Under the pieces are notes generated by a model that saw only the letters and a list, made by a program, of their open reading frames with translations, searched no databases and was not told the DNA's origin. Source: Ruegeria atlantica (GTDB taxonomy: Bacteria; Pseudomonadota; Alphaproteobacteria; Rhodobacterales; Rhodobacteraceae). From it: a stretch of 64,000 nt of DNA. Shown here piece after piece: positions 45,621-55,135 of this stretch; within the stretch, counting starts at the first letter, position 1; the number at the start of each line of letters is the position of its first letter. A program made the position numbers and the translations under genes. The stretch spans positions 558,001 through 622,000 of the forward strand of contig NZ_WQCG01000001.1 in the NCBI RefSeq assembly GCF_013032505.1. Reading direction: 5' to 3'.

Positions 45621-45637
45621 TGTACAGGGGATCGGCG

Positions 45638-46171
45638 ATGTTGTACCGACTGTCGGCTGCGTGGGCGCGGGTGGAATTGTGGTGTGCCGCAGCGCTTGCA
45701 GTTTGCGTCACTTTGTTGATCTTGCTGAACGTTGTGACCCGCACGGCTGGCAACGCACTGTTCTGGGTGGATGAACTGGCAATCTATGCCATGGTATGGA
45801 TGACATTCCTTGGCGCATCCGCAGCGTTACATCACCGCAATTCGGTCTCGATCACTATCCTTGTGGATCTGGTTCCGCCTCAGGTCCGGGCAATCATCCA
45901 AAAAGTCGTCGATATCGTTGTCTTCATTTTTGCAATCGCGATGCTGTGGGTCTGCTGGCGCTGGTTTCTGCCTTTGGACATCGCACGCACTGGGTTCGAC
46001 GCAATGGCTTTTCAGGGCAACACCTTCAACTTCATCTATGCTGAGCCGACCTCGACACTCGGGCTGCCAAAATTCCTGTTTTGGTTCGTGATGTGGCTAT
46101 TTGCCTTGGGGGCCACGCTGCATTCGACAATGCATCTTGTGGCGCGCCCTGAACGAGGGTTGCAAGCATGA
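45638..46171 (+). CDS. dctQ: TRAP transporter small permease DctQ (second system)
   Basis: A 177-residue, four-helix membrane protein with the DctQ core WVDELAIYAMVWMTFLGAS and the HHRNSVSITILVD segment. The ATG at 45638 with GGGGATCGG is used; the frame from 45620 starts inside the hairpin. It overlaps dctM by four bases (ATGA). Confidence 0.9.
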   Translation: MLYRLSAAWARVELWCAAALAVCVTLLILLNVVTRTAGNALFWVDELAIYAMVWMTFLGASAALHHRNSVSITILVDLVPPQVRAIIQKVVDIVVFIFAIAMLWVCWRWFLPLDIARTGFDAMAFQGNTFNFIYAEPTSTLGLPKFLFWFVMWLFALGATLHSTMHLVARPERGLQA

Positions 46172-47427
46172 GTCCTATTGTCTTTCTGGCGACCCTGCTT
46201 TTGTCGGTCCCCGTCGCCATCGTGCTGGCGATCACCGCGATCTGGTACATCTGGGAAAGCGGGAACACGGTTCTTTATGACAGTTTCGCCCAGAAGATGT
46301 TTGGCGGGCTGGAAAACTACGGCCTGCTGGCTATCCCGCTCTTCATGCTGACCGGAGAATTGATGAACGAAGGTGGCATGACCCGTCGATTGGTCGCCTT
46401 GGCGCGCGTTTTCGTGGGCGGGTTTCGGGGTGGGCTGGCCTATATCAACCTGCTGGCGAACATGTTCATGGCCGCCATCATCGGTTCGGCGACCGCACAG
46501 ATCGCTGTGATGTCCCGCGCCATGGTCCCCGCGATGGAGGAAGAGGGCTATAGCAAGGGCTTCGCCGCCGCCACAACAGCCGCCGGAGGCCTTTTGGCGC
46601 CGGTCATCCCGCCGTCAATGATGTTCGTCATCTTCGGCGTTCTGGCGCAGATACCCATCGGTGACATGTTTATAGCCGGGATCATTCCCGGATTGCTTTT
46701 GGCCGGAGCTTTTGCACTGGTAATCACGTTAATTGGTTGGGTTCAGCAATTCCCCAAGGGTGTCTGGATGTCCCGCAAAGACGCCGTACAAGCCCTGATC
46801 GCCGCCCTGCCCGCCATGCTGATCCCGGTTTCGATCATCGGCGGCATTCTGTTCGGAATTGCAACGCCAACGGAATCCGCCGCCATCGCCTCGCTGATCG
46901 CATTTCTGGTTGGTTGGCTGATTTACGGAGATCTGAAGCCGCAGAATCTGGGCGAGATGTTCAAGCGAACAGCCGCAAATGCGTCGATGATCCTGTTCAT
47001 GATCGCTGCGGCCAGCGTGTTTGGCTGGGTCATCATTTACGAGGAAATACCGCAGCAGCTAGCCGGGTTGATCACATCCATCACATCCAACCCGTTCATG
47101 TTTCTGTTAATCGTCAATGCCGCCCTGCTGTTGGTAGGGATGGTGATCGATGGTATCGCCGCAATAATTCTGATCACACCCATTCTATTGCCGATTGCAA
47201 CCGGGTCCTACGATATCAGCCCCTATCAATTCGGCGTGGTTGTGTGCTTGAATCTGGTTCTTGGCTTGCTGACACCGCCCGTCGGGATTGGCCTGTATAT
47301 CGCCTCATCCATGAGCGGCACGACCCCCGGAGCAATTCTGAAATCGCTTTGGCCGTTCCTGATTGCAGTGGCTGCTGTTTTAATTCTGCTCAGCTATGCT
47401 CCGATCTTGTCGACCTACCTGATCTAG
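46168..47427 (+). CDS. dctM: TRAP transporter large permease DctM (second system)
   Basis: A 419-residue, about twelve-helix membrane protein. Conserved stretches: LLAIPLFMLTGELMNEGGMTRRL, MAAIIGSATAQIAVMSRAMVP, LLAPVIPPSMMFVIFG, GTPTESAA-like FGIATPTESAAIASL and LLTPPVGIGLYIASS. It completes the transporter; the operon then ends at a terminator shared with the convergent preA. Shorter than the DctM at 2472-3875, so the two TRAP systems are not recent copies. Confidence 0.93.
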   Translation: MSPIVFLATLLLSVPVAIVLAITAIWYIWESGNTVLYDSFAQKMFGGLENYGLLAIPLFMLTGELMNEGGMTRRLVALARVFVGGFRGGLAYINLLANMFMAAIIGSATAQIAVMSRAMVPAMEEEGYSKGFAAATTAAGGLLAPVIPPSMMFVIFGVLAQIPIGDMFIAGIIPGLLLAGAFALVITLIGWVQQFPKGVWMSRKDAVQALIAALPAMLIPVSIIGGILFGIATPTESAAIASLIAFLVGWLIYGDLKPQNLGEMFKRTAANASMILFMIAAASVFGWVIIYEEIPQQLAGLITSITSNPFMFLLIVNAALLLVGMVIDGIAAIILITPILLPIATGSYDISPYQFGVVVCLNLVLGLLTPPVGIGLYIASSMSGTTPGAILKSLWPFLIAVAAVLILLSYAPILSTYLI

Positions 47428-47513
47428 CGAAACGAGATGAAGCTGCGGGTCTCTGGAGACGCAGTTAAGTTGGGGCAATAACCACAATTCACGTGGTCAA
47501 CAGCACAATTGGT

Positions 47514-47547
47514 AAGGGGCCCACGTTTTGGGGCCCCTTCTTGCTTT
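47514..47547. terminator. Terminator between convergent dctM and preA
   Basis: AAGGGGCCC / GGGCCCCTT, a perfect 9-bp stem with an 8-base loop, followed on the plus strand by CTTGCTTTT. It stands 86 bases after dctM and 11 bases beyond the preA stop; the minus-strand side has a weaker T content. Confidence 0.75.
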
Positions 47548-47558
47548 TAGTAAGCAAA

Positions 47559-48863
47559 TTACTCGGCAGCTTTGGCCATCGGGTTGTTAGGATGCGTCGT
47601 CCAATTCGCATATTCCGGCTGAACTTCCAGCCCTGTACGCGGATCAACCTCGCCCGCGGCCATTGGCACCATTGAGATACATCCATCAACTGGGCAAACG
47701 TCTACGCACAAGTTACAGGCCACGCATTCGTCATCCATCACCTCGAACACCCGGTCATCGGACATCGAGATCGCCTGGTGGCTGGTGTCTTCACATGCCG
47801 CATAGCAGCGACCACACTTGATACACTGGTCCTGGTCGATCTTAGCTTTTGCCACGTAGTTCAGGTTCAGGTATTGCCAGTCGGTCACGTTTGGAACCGC
47901 GCGACCGATAATCTCGGACACGTTTGTGTACCCTTTTTCATCCATCCACTTGGACAGACCTGCAGTCAGTTCGTCGATGATCTTAAAGCCATAGGTCATA
48001 GCTGCAGTACACACCTGGACGTTTCCACAGCCCAGAGACATGAACTCTGCCGCATCGCGCCATGTGGTCACGCCGCCAATGCCGGAAATCGGTAGGCCAT
48101 GAGTGGTTTCGGCGCGCGCGATCTCGGACACCATCGAAAGGGCAATTGGCTTGACCGCCGGGCCACAATACCCGCCGTGGCTGCCCTTGCCATCAATCGA
48201 CGGTTCCGGGCTGAACGTGTCCAGATCAACGCTGGTGATCGAATTGATCGTATTGATCAGTGACACCGCATCCGCGCCACCGTTTTTCGCCGCCTCGGCA
48301 GGTTTACGGATATCGGTGATGTTTGGTGTCAGCTTCACAATCACAGGCCGGTCATAGTATTTCTTGCACCAGCGGGTGACCATCTCGATATATTCCGGAA
48401 CTTGCCCCACGGCGGCGCCCATTCCACGTTCGCTCATCCCGTGCGGGCAGCCGAAGTTCAGTTCAATCCCGTCCGCGCCGGTTTCTTCGACACGCGGCAG
48501 GATAGCTTTCCAGGCCTCTTCCTCGCAGGGCACCATGATCGACGCGATCAGCGCGCGATCCGGGTAGTCGGCCTTGACCCGCGCCATTTCCTCGAGGTTT
48601 ACCTCAAGCGGGCGGTCCGTGATCAGTTCGATGTTGTTCAGCCCCAGCAATCGACGATCCGCACCATAGATCGCTCCGTAGCGCGGCCCGTTTACGTTCA
48701 CAACCGGCGGCCCTTCAGACCCAAGAGTTTTCCAGACGACACCGCCCCACCCGGCCTCGAATGCGCGGCGCACGTTGTATTCCTTGTCTGTCGGCGGTGC
48801 CGAGGCCAGCCAGTAAGGATTGGGGCTGGAAATGCCCAAAAAGTTTGTTGTCAGATCGGCCAT
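47559..48863 (-). CDS. preA: NAD-dependent dihydropyrimidine dehydrogenase subunit PreA
   Basis: A 434-residue flavoprotein subunit that reduces uracil or thymine to the dihydro form. An FMN-binding TIM barrel (1-320) with LNFGCPHGMSERGMGAAVGQ, in which the catalytic Cys lies, VKLTPNITDI and GIGGVTTWRDAAEFM; then a C-terminal ferredoxin domain with CIKCGRCYAACE and CVACNLCVDVCP for two 4Fe-4S clusters. It is third in the operon preT - methyltransferase - preA and works with PreT. Confidence 0.95.
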   Translation of the reverse strand: MADLTTNFLGISSPNPYWLASAPPTDKEYNVRRAFEAGWGGVVWKTLGSEGPPVVNVNGPRYGAIYGADRRLLGLNNIELITDRPLEVNLEEMARVKADYPDRALIASIMVPCEEEAWKAILPRVEETGADGIELNFGCPHGMSERGMGAAVGQVPEYIEMVTRWCKKYYDRPVIVKLTPNITDIRKPAEAAKNGGADAVSLINTINSITSVDLDTFSPEPSIDGKGSHGGYCGPAVKPIALSMVSEIARAETTHGLPISGIGGVTTWRDAAEFMSLGCGNVQVCTAAMTYGFKIIDELTAGLSKWMDEKGYTNVSEIIGRAVPNVTDWQYLNLNYVAKAKIDQDQCIKCGRCYAACEDTSHQAISMSDDRVFEVMDDECVACNLCVDVCPVDGCISMVPMAAGEVDPRTGLEVQPEYANWTTHPNNPMAKAAE

Positions 48864-48881
48864 GGCTTCTCCCTTCCCGGC

Positions 48882-49718
48882 TCAGCCGGTTTTCTTGAAT
48901 ATCATTTCGGTCGGACGAATACGCCCGGCCTTGAGGTTTTTGACGTAGTTTTGGAATTTTTCAGGCGCCGTCTCGCCCATCATCAGGTGGATGCCCAAGG
49001 GGGCTGGCCCGCTTTCAGCGGTGCGCGCGAAGACTTCCTCGAAAAACTTCAGTGCGAACTCTGTGCGGTCGGTCTCGGCGGCCAATTCCAGACCGGCGGC
49101 ACCCGCGGCGTCCTTGTAGACCTGCGGTGCATGTACAAACGAGGTTTCGGACACCGTTGACCAAGGCAGCGGGAAGGACAGCGGTTCGTCCACATCCCCG
49201 CCCATCACATCGAACAGGGCAAATGTCCCGCCCGTAGCCAGCGCGCGCGAAACTTCTGCGAACAGCCCGGCCTTATCTTCAATGTTCATGCCCACATGCA
49301 ACATGACGGCAAGGTCAAATCCGGCATCCGGCACCGGCATGTCCAAAGCACTTCCGACGTGAAAACTGGCCTTGTCGGAATGCCCGACCAGATCGCTGAG
49401 GGCGGTAGCTGTTTCAACGAATTCTGGCGTCAGATCGACGCCGGTCACTGTCGAGTCGTAGCGATCCACGATGTACCGCGACGTGCCACCTATGCCGCAT
49501 CCCACGTCCAAAACGCGCGTTGCATGGGTCGGTGACAATTGCGCAAACAGGTTGTCTGTCGCCAGAACGCCGCCTGTGTGGAACTCATCCCCCGCCTTCA
49601 GATCGGCCACAGTGGCCGCGTCCGGGTCGATCCCACTTGCCTCAAGCGCCGCGCGCACGCGGTCGGTCAAAGCTCCGGTGGTATAGTGTTGGGCAACGGC
49701 TTGTTCGATCTGGGACAT
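48882..49718 (-). CDS. Class I SAM-dependent methyltransferase inside the preT-preA operon
   Basis: A 278-residue methyltransferase: SAM motif I VLDVGCGIGGTSRYIVDRYD, motif II VTGVDLTPEFVETA, and GFDLAVMLHVGMNIEDKAGLFAEVSRAL. By eye it resembles sarcosine/dimethylglycine- or sterol-type small-molecule methyltransferases; the acceptor cannot be told. It sits 46 bases after preT and 18 bases before preA, so it is certainly co-transcribed, yet no methylation belongs to known reductive pyrimidine breakdown. Confidence 0.85.
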   Translation of the reverse strand: MSQIEQAVAQHYTTGALTDRVRAALEASGIDPDAATVADLKAGDEFHTGGVLATDNLFAQLSPTHATRVLDVGCGIGGTSRYIVDRYDSTVTGVDLTPEFVETATALSDLVGHSDKASFHVGSALDMPVPDAGFDLAVMLHVGMNIEDKAGLFAEVSRALATGGTFALFDVMGGDVDEPLSFPLPWSTVSETSFVHAPQVYKDAAGAAGLELAAETDRTEFALKFFEEVFARTAESGPAPLGIHLMMGETAPEKFQNYVKNLKAGRIRPTEMIFKKTG

Positions 49719-49764
49719 GGGAATACCTCAGCAGCGACAGGAATGGGGTGAATACCCCACCCTA

Positions 49765-51099
49765 TCACGAAACCAGAGTTGCGTGGATGTCCATCGCGGC
49801 ATCACGGCCCTCGGCCACTGCGGTCACGGTCAGGTCTTCGCCTCCCGCCGCACAGTCGCCCCCGGCCCAGACACCCGCCATCGAAGTCCGTCCAGCCCCG
49901 GTCACAGCGATCTTATTGCCGTCCAGTTCCAGACCTTCCGGCGCGCCGTCCAGCTTTTGGCCAATGGCCTTGAGCACCTGATCTGCAGGCAAGCGGATCA
50001 TTTCCCCGGTGCCGGTCAGTTGCCCATCGTGGCTGGTGGTATATTCCAACTCAATCTCGACCGCGGCCCCGTTTCCATGGATGGCCACAGGTTGCACATT
50101 GGTCATGATCTTGACGCCGTGTGAGGCTGCGAGGTCCTGTTCGTACCGGCTGGCCCCCATCGCGTCGCGTCCACGGCGATAGGCAATGGTGACATGTTCG
50201 GCACCCAACAGTTTCGACTTCACCGCAGCGTCCACTGCAGTCATGCCGCCGCCGATGACGACCACGTTGCGACCTACGGGCAAATCAACCAGATCAGAGG
50301 CCTGACGCACGTCCGAAATGAAATCAACAGCGAAGCGAACACCATCTTTTTCCGCCCCATCTGCGCGCAAGGCATTCACCCCGGCAAGACCGATAGACAG
50401 AAACACTGCATCATAGTTCTCGGCTAGCCCTTTCAGCGAGATCCCCTCTCCCAGAACTGAACCGGTCTCAATCGAGATTCCGCCGATTTCCAGCAGCCAA
50501 TCCACCTCGGCTTGAGCAAAATCATTAGTCGATTTATACGCCGCGATCCCGTATTCGTTCAGGCCGCCCGGCTTTGGGCGGCTTTCGTGGATCACCACGT
50601 CATTACCCAGCATCGCCAGCCGGTGCGCGCAGGCCAGACCCGCTGGCCCTGCCCCGATCACAGCAACCGTTTTGCCCGTCGGCGCAGCCCTTTCAAACGG
50701 ATGGCGTCCGGCAACCATGACGCTGTCCGTTGCGTAACGTTGCAAACGACCGATCTCTACCGGCTGCCCTTCGGCAGTTTCGCGCACACAGGCCTCTTCG
50801 CACAATGTCTCAGTGGGACAGACGCGGGCGCACATACCACCGAGGATATTTTGTGCCATGATGGTTTCGCCGGCAGCTTCGGGCTGACCGGCCTGAATCT
50901 GGCGCATGAACAGCGGAATGTCGATGTCCGTCGGACAGGCTGTGACGCATGGCGCATCGTAACAAAAATAACACCGATCTGCTGCCACGGCGGCCTCATG
51001 CGGGGCCAATGGCGGATGCAAATCCGTAAAATTCGATGTCAGCTCTTCGCTGGATAGCCGACCGGAGACAATGCCGGAGGCAATCTGGCCCTGTGCCAT
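49765..51099 (-). CDS. preT: Dihydropyrimidine dehydrogenase NAD(P)H-binding subunit PreT
   Basis: A 444-residue FAD- and iron-sulfur-containing subunit that passes electrons from NADH to PreA. N-terminal cysteine-rich domain: CYFCYDAPCVTACPTDIDIP and CARVCPTETLCEEACV; then FAD motif VAVIGAGPAGLACAHRLA, NAD motif VVVIGGGMTAVDAAVKSKLLG and late GVWAGGDC. ATG at 51099 with AGGGAG upstream; 16 further upstream residues are not supported. First gene of its operon, preceded by two RutR-like boxes. Confidence 0.93.
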   Translation of the reverse strand: MAQGQIASGIVSGRLSSEELTSNFTDLHPPLAPHEAAVAADRCYFCYDAPCVTACPTDIDIPLFMRQIQAGQPEAAGETIMAQNILGGMCARVCPTETLCEEACVRETAEGQPVEIGRLQRYATDSVMVAGRHPFERAAPTGKTVAVIGAGPAGLACAHRLAMLGNDVVIHESRPKPGGLNEYGIAAYKSTNDFAQAEVDWLLEIGGISIETGSVLGEGISLKGLAENYDAVFLSIGLAGVNALRADGAEKDGVRFAVDFISDVRQASDLVDLPVGRNVVVIGGGMTAVDAAVKSKLLGAEHVTIAYRRGRDAMGASRYEQDLAASHGVKIMTNVQPVAIHGNGAAVEIELEYTTSHDGQLTGTGEMIRLPADQVLKAIGQKLDGAPEGLELDGNKIAVTGAGRTSMAGVWAGGDCAAGGEDLTVTAVAEGRDAAMDIHATLVS

Positions 51100-51154
51100 C
51101 GCTCTACTCCCTGTAGATATGTTCGTTATGGCTTCAGCTTGCCACAAAGTAATT

Positions 51155-51189
51155 TTTTATCAAATGGTAAAATTTGCCAATTGGTCAAA
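51155..51189. promoter_or_regulatory. Two tandem RutR-like boxes upstream of preT
   Basis: TTTTATCA-AA-TGGTAAAA at 51155-51172 and an adjoining ATTTGCCA-AT-TGGTCAAA at 51172-51189 each match 13 of 16 positions of TTTGACCA-NN-TGGTCAAA. They lie 55-90 bases before the preT start. The sharing of this motif with the box at 38821 ties the two halves of the pyrimidine pathway to one regulator. Confidence 0.65.
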
Positions 51190-51258
51190 AAATGAATAAA
51201 CCGGACCATTCAATCCGGTTTTCCTTTGTTTATGCCCATTTTTCGTGCGGTAGACGTA

Positions 51259-51891
51259 TCACACCATCTGAGACAAATGGCCAGATTTGGTCCAAACACG
51301 CGCCCCGGAAGCCCCGGCTACAGCGGTCGACCGCGTGCCTGGCGCCAACCTCAACCAGTCCCAGACGTTGAAATCTTCTTCAGATTCCCTCAGCGAACCT
51401 TCGATCACAAACAGCTCTAACCCCTGCGACGCGTCCAGATTCAACACCTCACCCGCCCCAAGATTGAACACCCGGACATCTTCATGCGCGTCTTTGAACA
51501 GTTGAGTGTTCCCCTGACCATTGATCGAACGGCGCACCTCGGTCCGGTCGTCGGGGTCAAACTGATGCAGCTTCACTAAGATTGTGGCGCCTTCTTTGGC
51601 CGAAGGTGTGTGCGACGAGGTCGGAGGGTTTCTCACATAACTGCCGACCGGGAAATCTCCGGTTTCGTCCTGAAAAACGCCGTCTAAAACCAGATATTCT
51701 TCTCCCCCGTCGTGAGTATGGGCCGAAAACGCGCTGCCCGGTGCAAAACGGACGATTGTCGTTGCACGGGCAACCTCTTCGCCGATGCGATCCAGCATCT
51801 TGCGTTCGACACCGGCAGCGGGGGACTCGACCCATTCAGTCTGGTCGAAATGAACTGCAACACGTTTGGTGAAATCTGCGTTGATCCTCAT
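51259..51891 (-). CDS. Cupin protein, ChrR-like anti-sigma cupin type
   Basis: A 210-residue protein of two cupin-like halves. The first contains PGSAFSAHTHDGGEEYLVLDGVFQDETGDFPVGSYVRNP, given here as residues about 50-90, with the His-x-His...Glu metal pattern seen in ChrR C-terminal cupins; the second half (about 120-200) is a weaker copy. It lacks the N-terminal zinc anti-sigma domain of ChrR, so a direct sigma-binding role is unlikely. GGAG lies before the ATG. It is upstream of preT on the same strand, but the RutR-like boxes separate the two. Confidence 0.8.
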   Translation of the reverse strand: MRINADFTKRVAVHFDQTEWVESPAAGVERKMLDRIGEEVARATTIVRFAPGSAFSAHTHDGGEEYLVLDGVFQDETGDFPVGSYVRNPPTSSHTPSAKEGATILVKLHQFDPDDRTEVRRSINGQGNTQLFKDAHEDVRVFNLGAGEVLNLDASQGLELFVIEGSLRESEEDFNVWDWLRLAPGTRSTAVAGASGARVWTKSGHLSQMV

Positions 51892-52058
51892 GGGGGCACT
51901 CCTGAACGGGGACGTGTCAATTACATGGTGTTGCGCCGACAGTTTTCAAATTGCGCGCATCACATCTGGTTTTGACGGGCGCACCTGCTTACTGTACGTC
52001 CGAAAAGAAACCCGAGCAGCGCCGGCCAACGGCAAACACAATAACTGAAAGTCAACGG

Positions 52059-53054
52059 ATGCAGGCCAACGCCCCGAAATTCAACATCCTAATCATCGGG
52101 CAAAACAACCGGCTGCAATACGAAGCGCTTTTGTTCGCCGCATCACTGCGGCACTGCAGCCCTGATTTTTCCGGCCGCCTGTTTGTGGCGGCCCCCAAAC
52201 CCGGACCGAACTGGCCGCAGGACCCTGGTATTCAGGACGAGGATCTGCTGAAAGCGTTGCGCCAGTTGGATGCCGAGATCCTGCCCTTCGAAAACAGGGT
52301 ATTCGGTGCCAGCTACCCCTATGGCAACAAGATCGAAGCATTGCTGGCCATGCCCGAAGGCGAGCCTTTCGTGTTTTTCGACAGTGACACATTGATCACT
52401 GGAGATCTGAACAGCGTGCCTTTCGATTTCGATAAACCGAGCGCATCGCTTAGGGTCGAAGGAACGTGGCCCAAGCCAACCCTCTACGGCCCCGGCCTGG
52501 ATGGGATCTGGAAGGCGCTGTACGACAAGTTCGGATTGGATTTCGCCAGCTCACTGGATACCAGCCAACCGGTGGATTACTGGCGGCGCTATTTGTATTT
52601 CAATGCCGGTTACTTCTTCTACTCCTGCCCGCGTAGGTTTGGAGAACGCTTTCTGGACTATGCCCGCACGATCCGCGACGGCGAGATTCCCGAAATGGCC
52701 GGTCAAAACCTTGACCCCTGGCTGGATCAGGCAGCTTTACCGCTGGTGATCCATTCGTTTGGTGGCAACCGAAACTCCCTGCCTGCAGGATTTCTGGACG
52801 GGTCGGTCAGCTGTCACTATCGCCTGTTCCCCCTGCTCTACGCCCGTGAAAGCGATCATACTGTCGAGGTGCTGGAAACCGTGGTTGCGCCCAACCGGGT
52901 CAAAAAGGTGCTGAAGGGATATGATCCGATCAAGAAGCTGGTGTTGCAGCGCAAGGGTCATAAAATCCGGGACATGTTCGACCGCGACGACCTTCCAAAA
53001 CGCGAGCAGGTTATTCGCAACACGATACGCAAGAATGGTCTTTGGATGCGCTGA
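52059..53054 (+). CDS. Glycosyltransferase-like protein (GT-A fold suspected)
   Basis: A 331-residue protein. I see FVFFDSDTLITGDL near residue 105, a DxD motif as in GT-A type (GT8-like) nucleotide-sugar transferases, and FNILIIGQNNRLQYEALLFAASLRH at the front as in their first strand. No signal peptide or membrane helix. The ATG at 52059 is chosen because similarity begins there; the frame upstream is non-homologous and the ribosome binding site is weak. The last 50 residues are lysine/arginine-rich, perhaps for membrane or nucleic acid contact. Acceptor unknown; no polysaccharide genes adjoin. Confidence 0.65.
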   Translation: MQANAPKFNILIIGQNNRLQYEALLFAASLRHCSPDFSGRLFVAAPKPGPNWPQDPGIQDEDLLKALRQLDAEILPFENRVFGASYPYGNKIEALLAMPEGEPFVFFDSDTLITGDLNSVPFDFDKPSASLRVEGTWPKPTLYGPGLDGIWKALYDKFGLDFASSLDTSQPVDYWRRYLYFNAGYFFYSCPRRFGERFLDYARTIRDGEIPEMAGQNLDPWLDQAALPLVIHSFGGNRNSLPAGFLDGSVSCHYRLFPLLYARESDHTVEVLETVVAPNRVKKVLKGYDPIKKLVLQRKGHKIRDMFDRDDLPKREQVIRNTIRKNGLWMR

Positions 53055-53126
53055 CAGGAATGTTGTCTGCGCGCGCTCAATCGCCTAGAGATTCAGCAAC
53101 AAGCATTCCAACAGGAGATTTCCAAG

Positions 53127-54419
53127 ATGTCTGACGGCCCCACCTACGGTTTTGACACGCTTCAAATTCACGCGGGCGCGCGACCCGATCCTGCGACTGG
53201 CGCCCGTCAGACACCGATCTATCAGACGACAGCCTATGTGTTCCGCGATGCCGACCACGCGGCGGCTCTGTTCAACCTGCAAGAGGTCGGCTTCATCTAT
53301 TCGCGCCTGACCAACCCGACCGTGGCGGTTCTGCAAGAACGCGTTGCCACGCTGGAAGGTGGTGTGGGCGCGGTATGCTGCTCGTCCGGTCACGCTGCGC
53401 AGATCATGGCGTTGTTTCCGCTGATGGGTCCGGGCTGCAATGTCGTCGCATCTACCCGCCTGTACGGCGGCACGGTCACACAGTTCAGCCAGACCATCAA
53501 GCGGTTCGGCTGGTCGGCCAAGTTCGTCGACACCGACGATCTGGACGCCGTGAAAGACGCCATCGACGAAAACACCCGCGCTGTGTTCTGTGAATCGATT
53601 GCCAACCCCGGTGGCTATGTCACAGATATCCGCGCGCTGGCGGATGTTGCGGACGCCGCAGGCATCCCGCTGATCGTCGACAACACCTCGGCCACGCCCT
53701 ACCTGTGCCGCCCGATCGAGCACGGTGCGACGCTGGTCGTACATTCGACCACCAAGTACCTGACCGGCAACGGGACCGTCACCGGCGGCTGCATCGTGGA
53801 TTCGGGCAAGTTCGACTGGTCGGCGAATGACAAGTTCCCCTCGCTCAGCGAACCGGAGCAGGCGTATCACGGGCTTAAATTCCATGAGACCTTCGGCCCG
53901 CTGGCGTTTACTTTCCACGGGATTGCCATTGGCCTGCGCGATCTGGGCATGACCATGAACCCGCAGGCGGCACACTATACGCTGATGGGGATCGAAACCC
54001 TGTCCCTGCGGATGGAGCGGCATGTCGAAAACGCGCAAAAGATCGCCGCGTGGCTCGAGGCAGATGACCGGGTGGAATACGTGACGTACGCGGGACTGCC
54101 CTCTTCCCCCTACCACGACCGGGTAAAGGCACAATATAAGAAGGGCGCTGGCGCGCTGTTCACCTTTGCGGTCAAGGGTGGCTATGATGCCTGTATCAAG
54201 CTGGTCAACGCGCTAGAGATCTTCAGCCACGTAGCCAACCTGGGCGACGCACGCTCGCTGATCATTCACTCGGCTTCGACCACGCACCGTCAGCTGACCC
54301 CGGAACAGCAAGAAGCCGCGGGCGCTGGCCCGGGTGTTGTGCGCGTGTCCATTGGCATCGAAGACGCTGATGACCTGATCGCCGATCTTGATCAGGCACT
54401 GTCCAAAGCGTCCGCTTAA
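53127..54419 (+). CDS. metY: O-acetylhomoserine sulfhydrylase
   Basis: A 430-residue PLP enzyme that makes homocysteine (or methionine, with methanethiol) from O-acetylhomoserine. Seen: FDTLQIHAGARPDPATGARQ, YSRLTNPTVAVLQERVATLEGG, SSGHAAQIMAL, and the PLP lysine in VVHSTTKYLTGNGT. Length of about 430 residues is that of MetY rather than of the shorter MetZ. An AGGAGA precedes the ATG. I found no recognisable SAM-II-type riboswitch in the 72 bases upstream. Confidence 0.94.
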   Translation: MSDGPTYGFDTLQIHAGARPDPATGARQTPIYQTTAYVFRDADHAAALFNLQEVGFIYSRLTNPTVAVLQERVATLEGGVGAVCCSSGHAAQIMALFPLMGPGCNVVASTRLYGGTVTQFSQTIKRFGWSAKFVDTDDLDAVKDAIDENTRAVFCESIANPGGYVTDIRALADVADAAGIPLIVDNTSATPYLCRPIEHGATLVVHSTTKYLTGNGTVTGGCIVDSGKFDWSANDKFPSLSEPEQAYHGLKFHETFGPLAFTFHGIAIGLRDLGMTMNPQAAHYTLMGIETLSLRMERHVENAQKIAAWLEADDRVEYVTYAGLPSSPYHDRVKAQYKKGAGALFTFAVKGGYDACIKLVNALEIFSHVANLGDARSLIIHSASTTHRQLTPEQQEAAGAGPGVVRVSIGIEDADDLIADLDQALSKASA

Positions 54420-54422
54420 ATA

Positions 54423-55133
54423 ATGAGCGGGCACGACACAAACGATCTGGGTCAACCCATCGGATTGCCGGTTTCGGGTGAGTTCCCTCGCCCAACACCG
54501 CCCTACACGCCGATGGAAGGTCGGTTTTGCTCCGTCGTGCCGCTGGACGTGAACAGACATGCGCCCGGATTGTTCCGGGCGTTTGCCAACGACACGGATG
54601 GTCACAACTGGACCTACCTGCCCTATGGGCCATTCGAAAGCGAGCGCGCGTTTGAGGATTGGGCGCGGGCGACCTGCATGGACGCTGACCCGATGTTTCA
54701 CACGGTTCTGGATACGAACGAAGTTCCAGTGGGCATGGCTTCGTTTTTGAGAATCACCCCTGCCTCGGGTGTTGTCGAGGTCGGGCACATCCACTTCTCG
54801 CCCTTATTGCAACGCAGCCCACAATCGACGGAAACCATGTATCTGATGATGCGCCGCGTTTTCGATGAGTTGGGCTATCGCCGTTATGAATGGAAATGCG
54901 ACGCCTTAAACGCACCATCCTGTCGCGCCGCCGAGCGGTTAGGCTTCAGCTACGAAGGTACATTCCGACAGGCCACCCACTACAAAGGCCGTAACAGAGA
55001 CACGGCGTGGTATTCCATCATCGACAGCGAGTGGCCGCGCATCCGCAACGCCTTTGAAGCGTGGCTATCGCCGGACAACTTCGACCAAGCGGGCCAACAA
55101 AGACAACATTTGAAGGCCCGCGCAAACGTCTGA
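54423..55133 (+). CDS. GNAT-family acetyltransferase (RimJ/RimL type)
   Basis: A 236-residue acetyltransferase of the RimL-like group: FCSVVPLDVNRHAPGLFRAF, HNWTYLPYGPFES, GMASFLRITPASGVVEVGHIHFSP and the late YEWKCDALNAPSCRAAERLGFSYEGTFRQA that includes the acetyl-CoA loop. Its start lies three bases after the metY stop, so it is coupled to it, and the frame ends two bases before the convergent SIMPL stop. Substrate unknown. Confidence 0.88.
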   Translation: MSGHDTNDLGQPIGLPVSGEFPRPTPPYTPMEGRFCSVVPLDVNRHAPGLFRAFANDTDGHNWTYLPYGPFESERAFEDWARATCMDADPMFHTVLDTNEVPVGMASFLRITPASGVVEVGHIHFSPLLQRSPQSTETMYLMMRRVFDELGYRRYEWKCDALNAPSCRAAERLGFSYEGTFRQATHYKGRNRDTAWYSIIDSEWPRIRNAFEAWLSPDNFDQAGQQRQHLKARANV

Positions 55134-55135
55134 GG

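Noticed and set aside
47467-47505. CACAATTCACGTGG region after the second dctM as a regulatory site
   Set aside because: Only a weak, partial dyad next to a terminator, with no gene starting downstream.
53055-53126. SAM riboswitch before metY
   Set aside because: The 72 bases hold no recognisable SAM-II or SAM-V core or paired elements.
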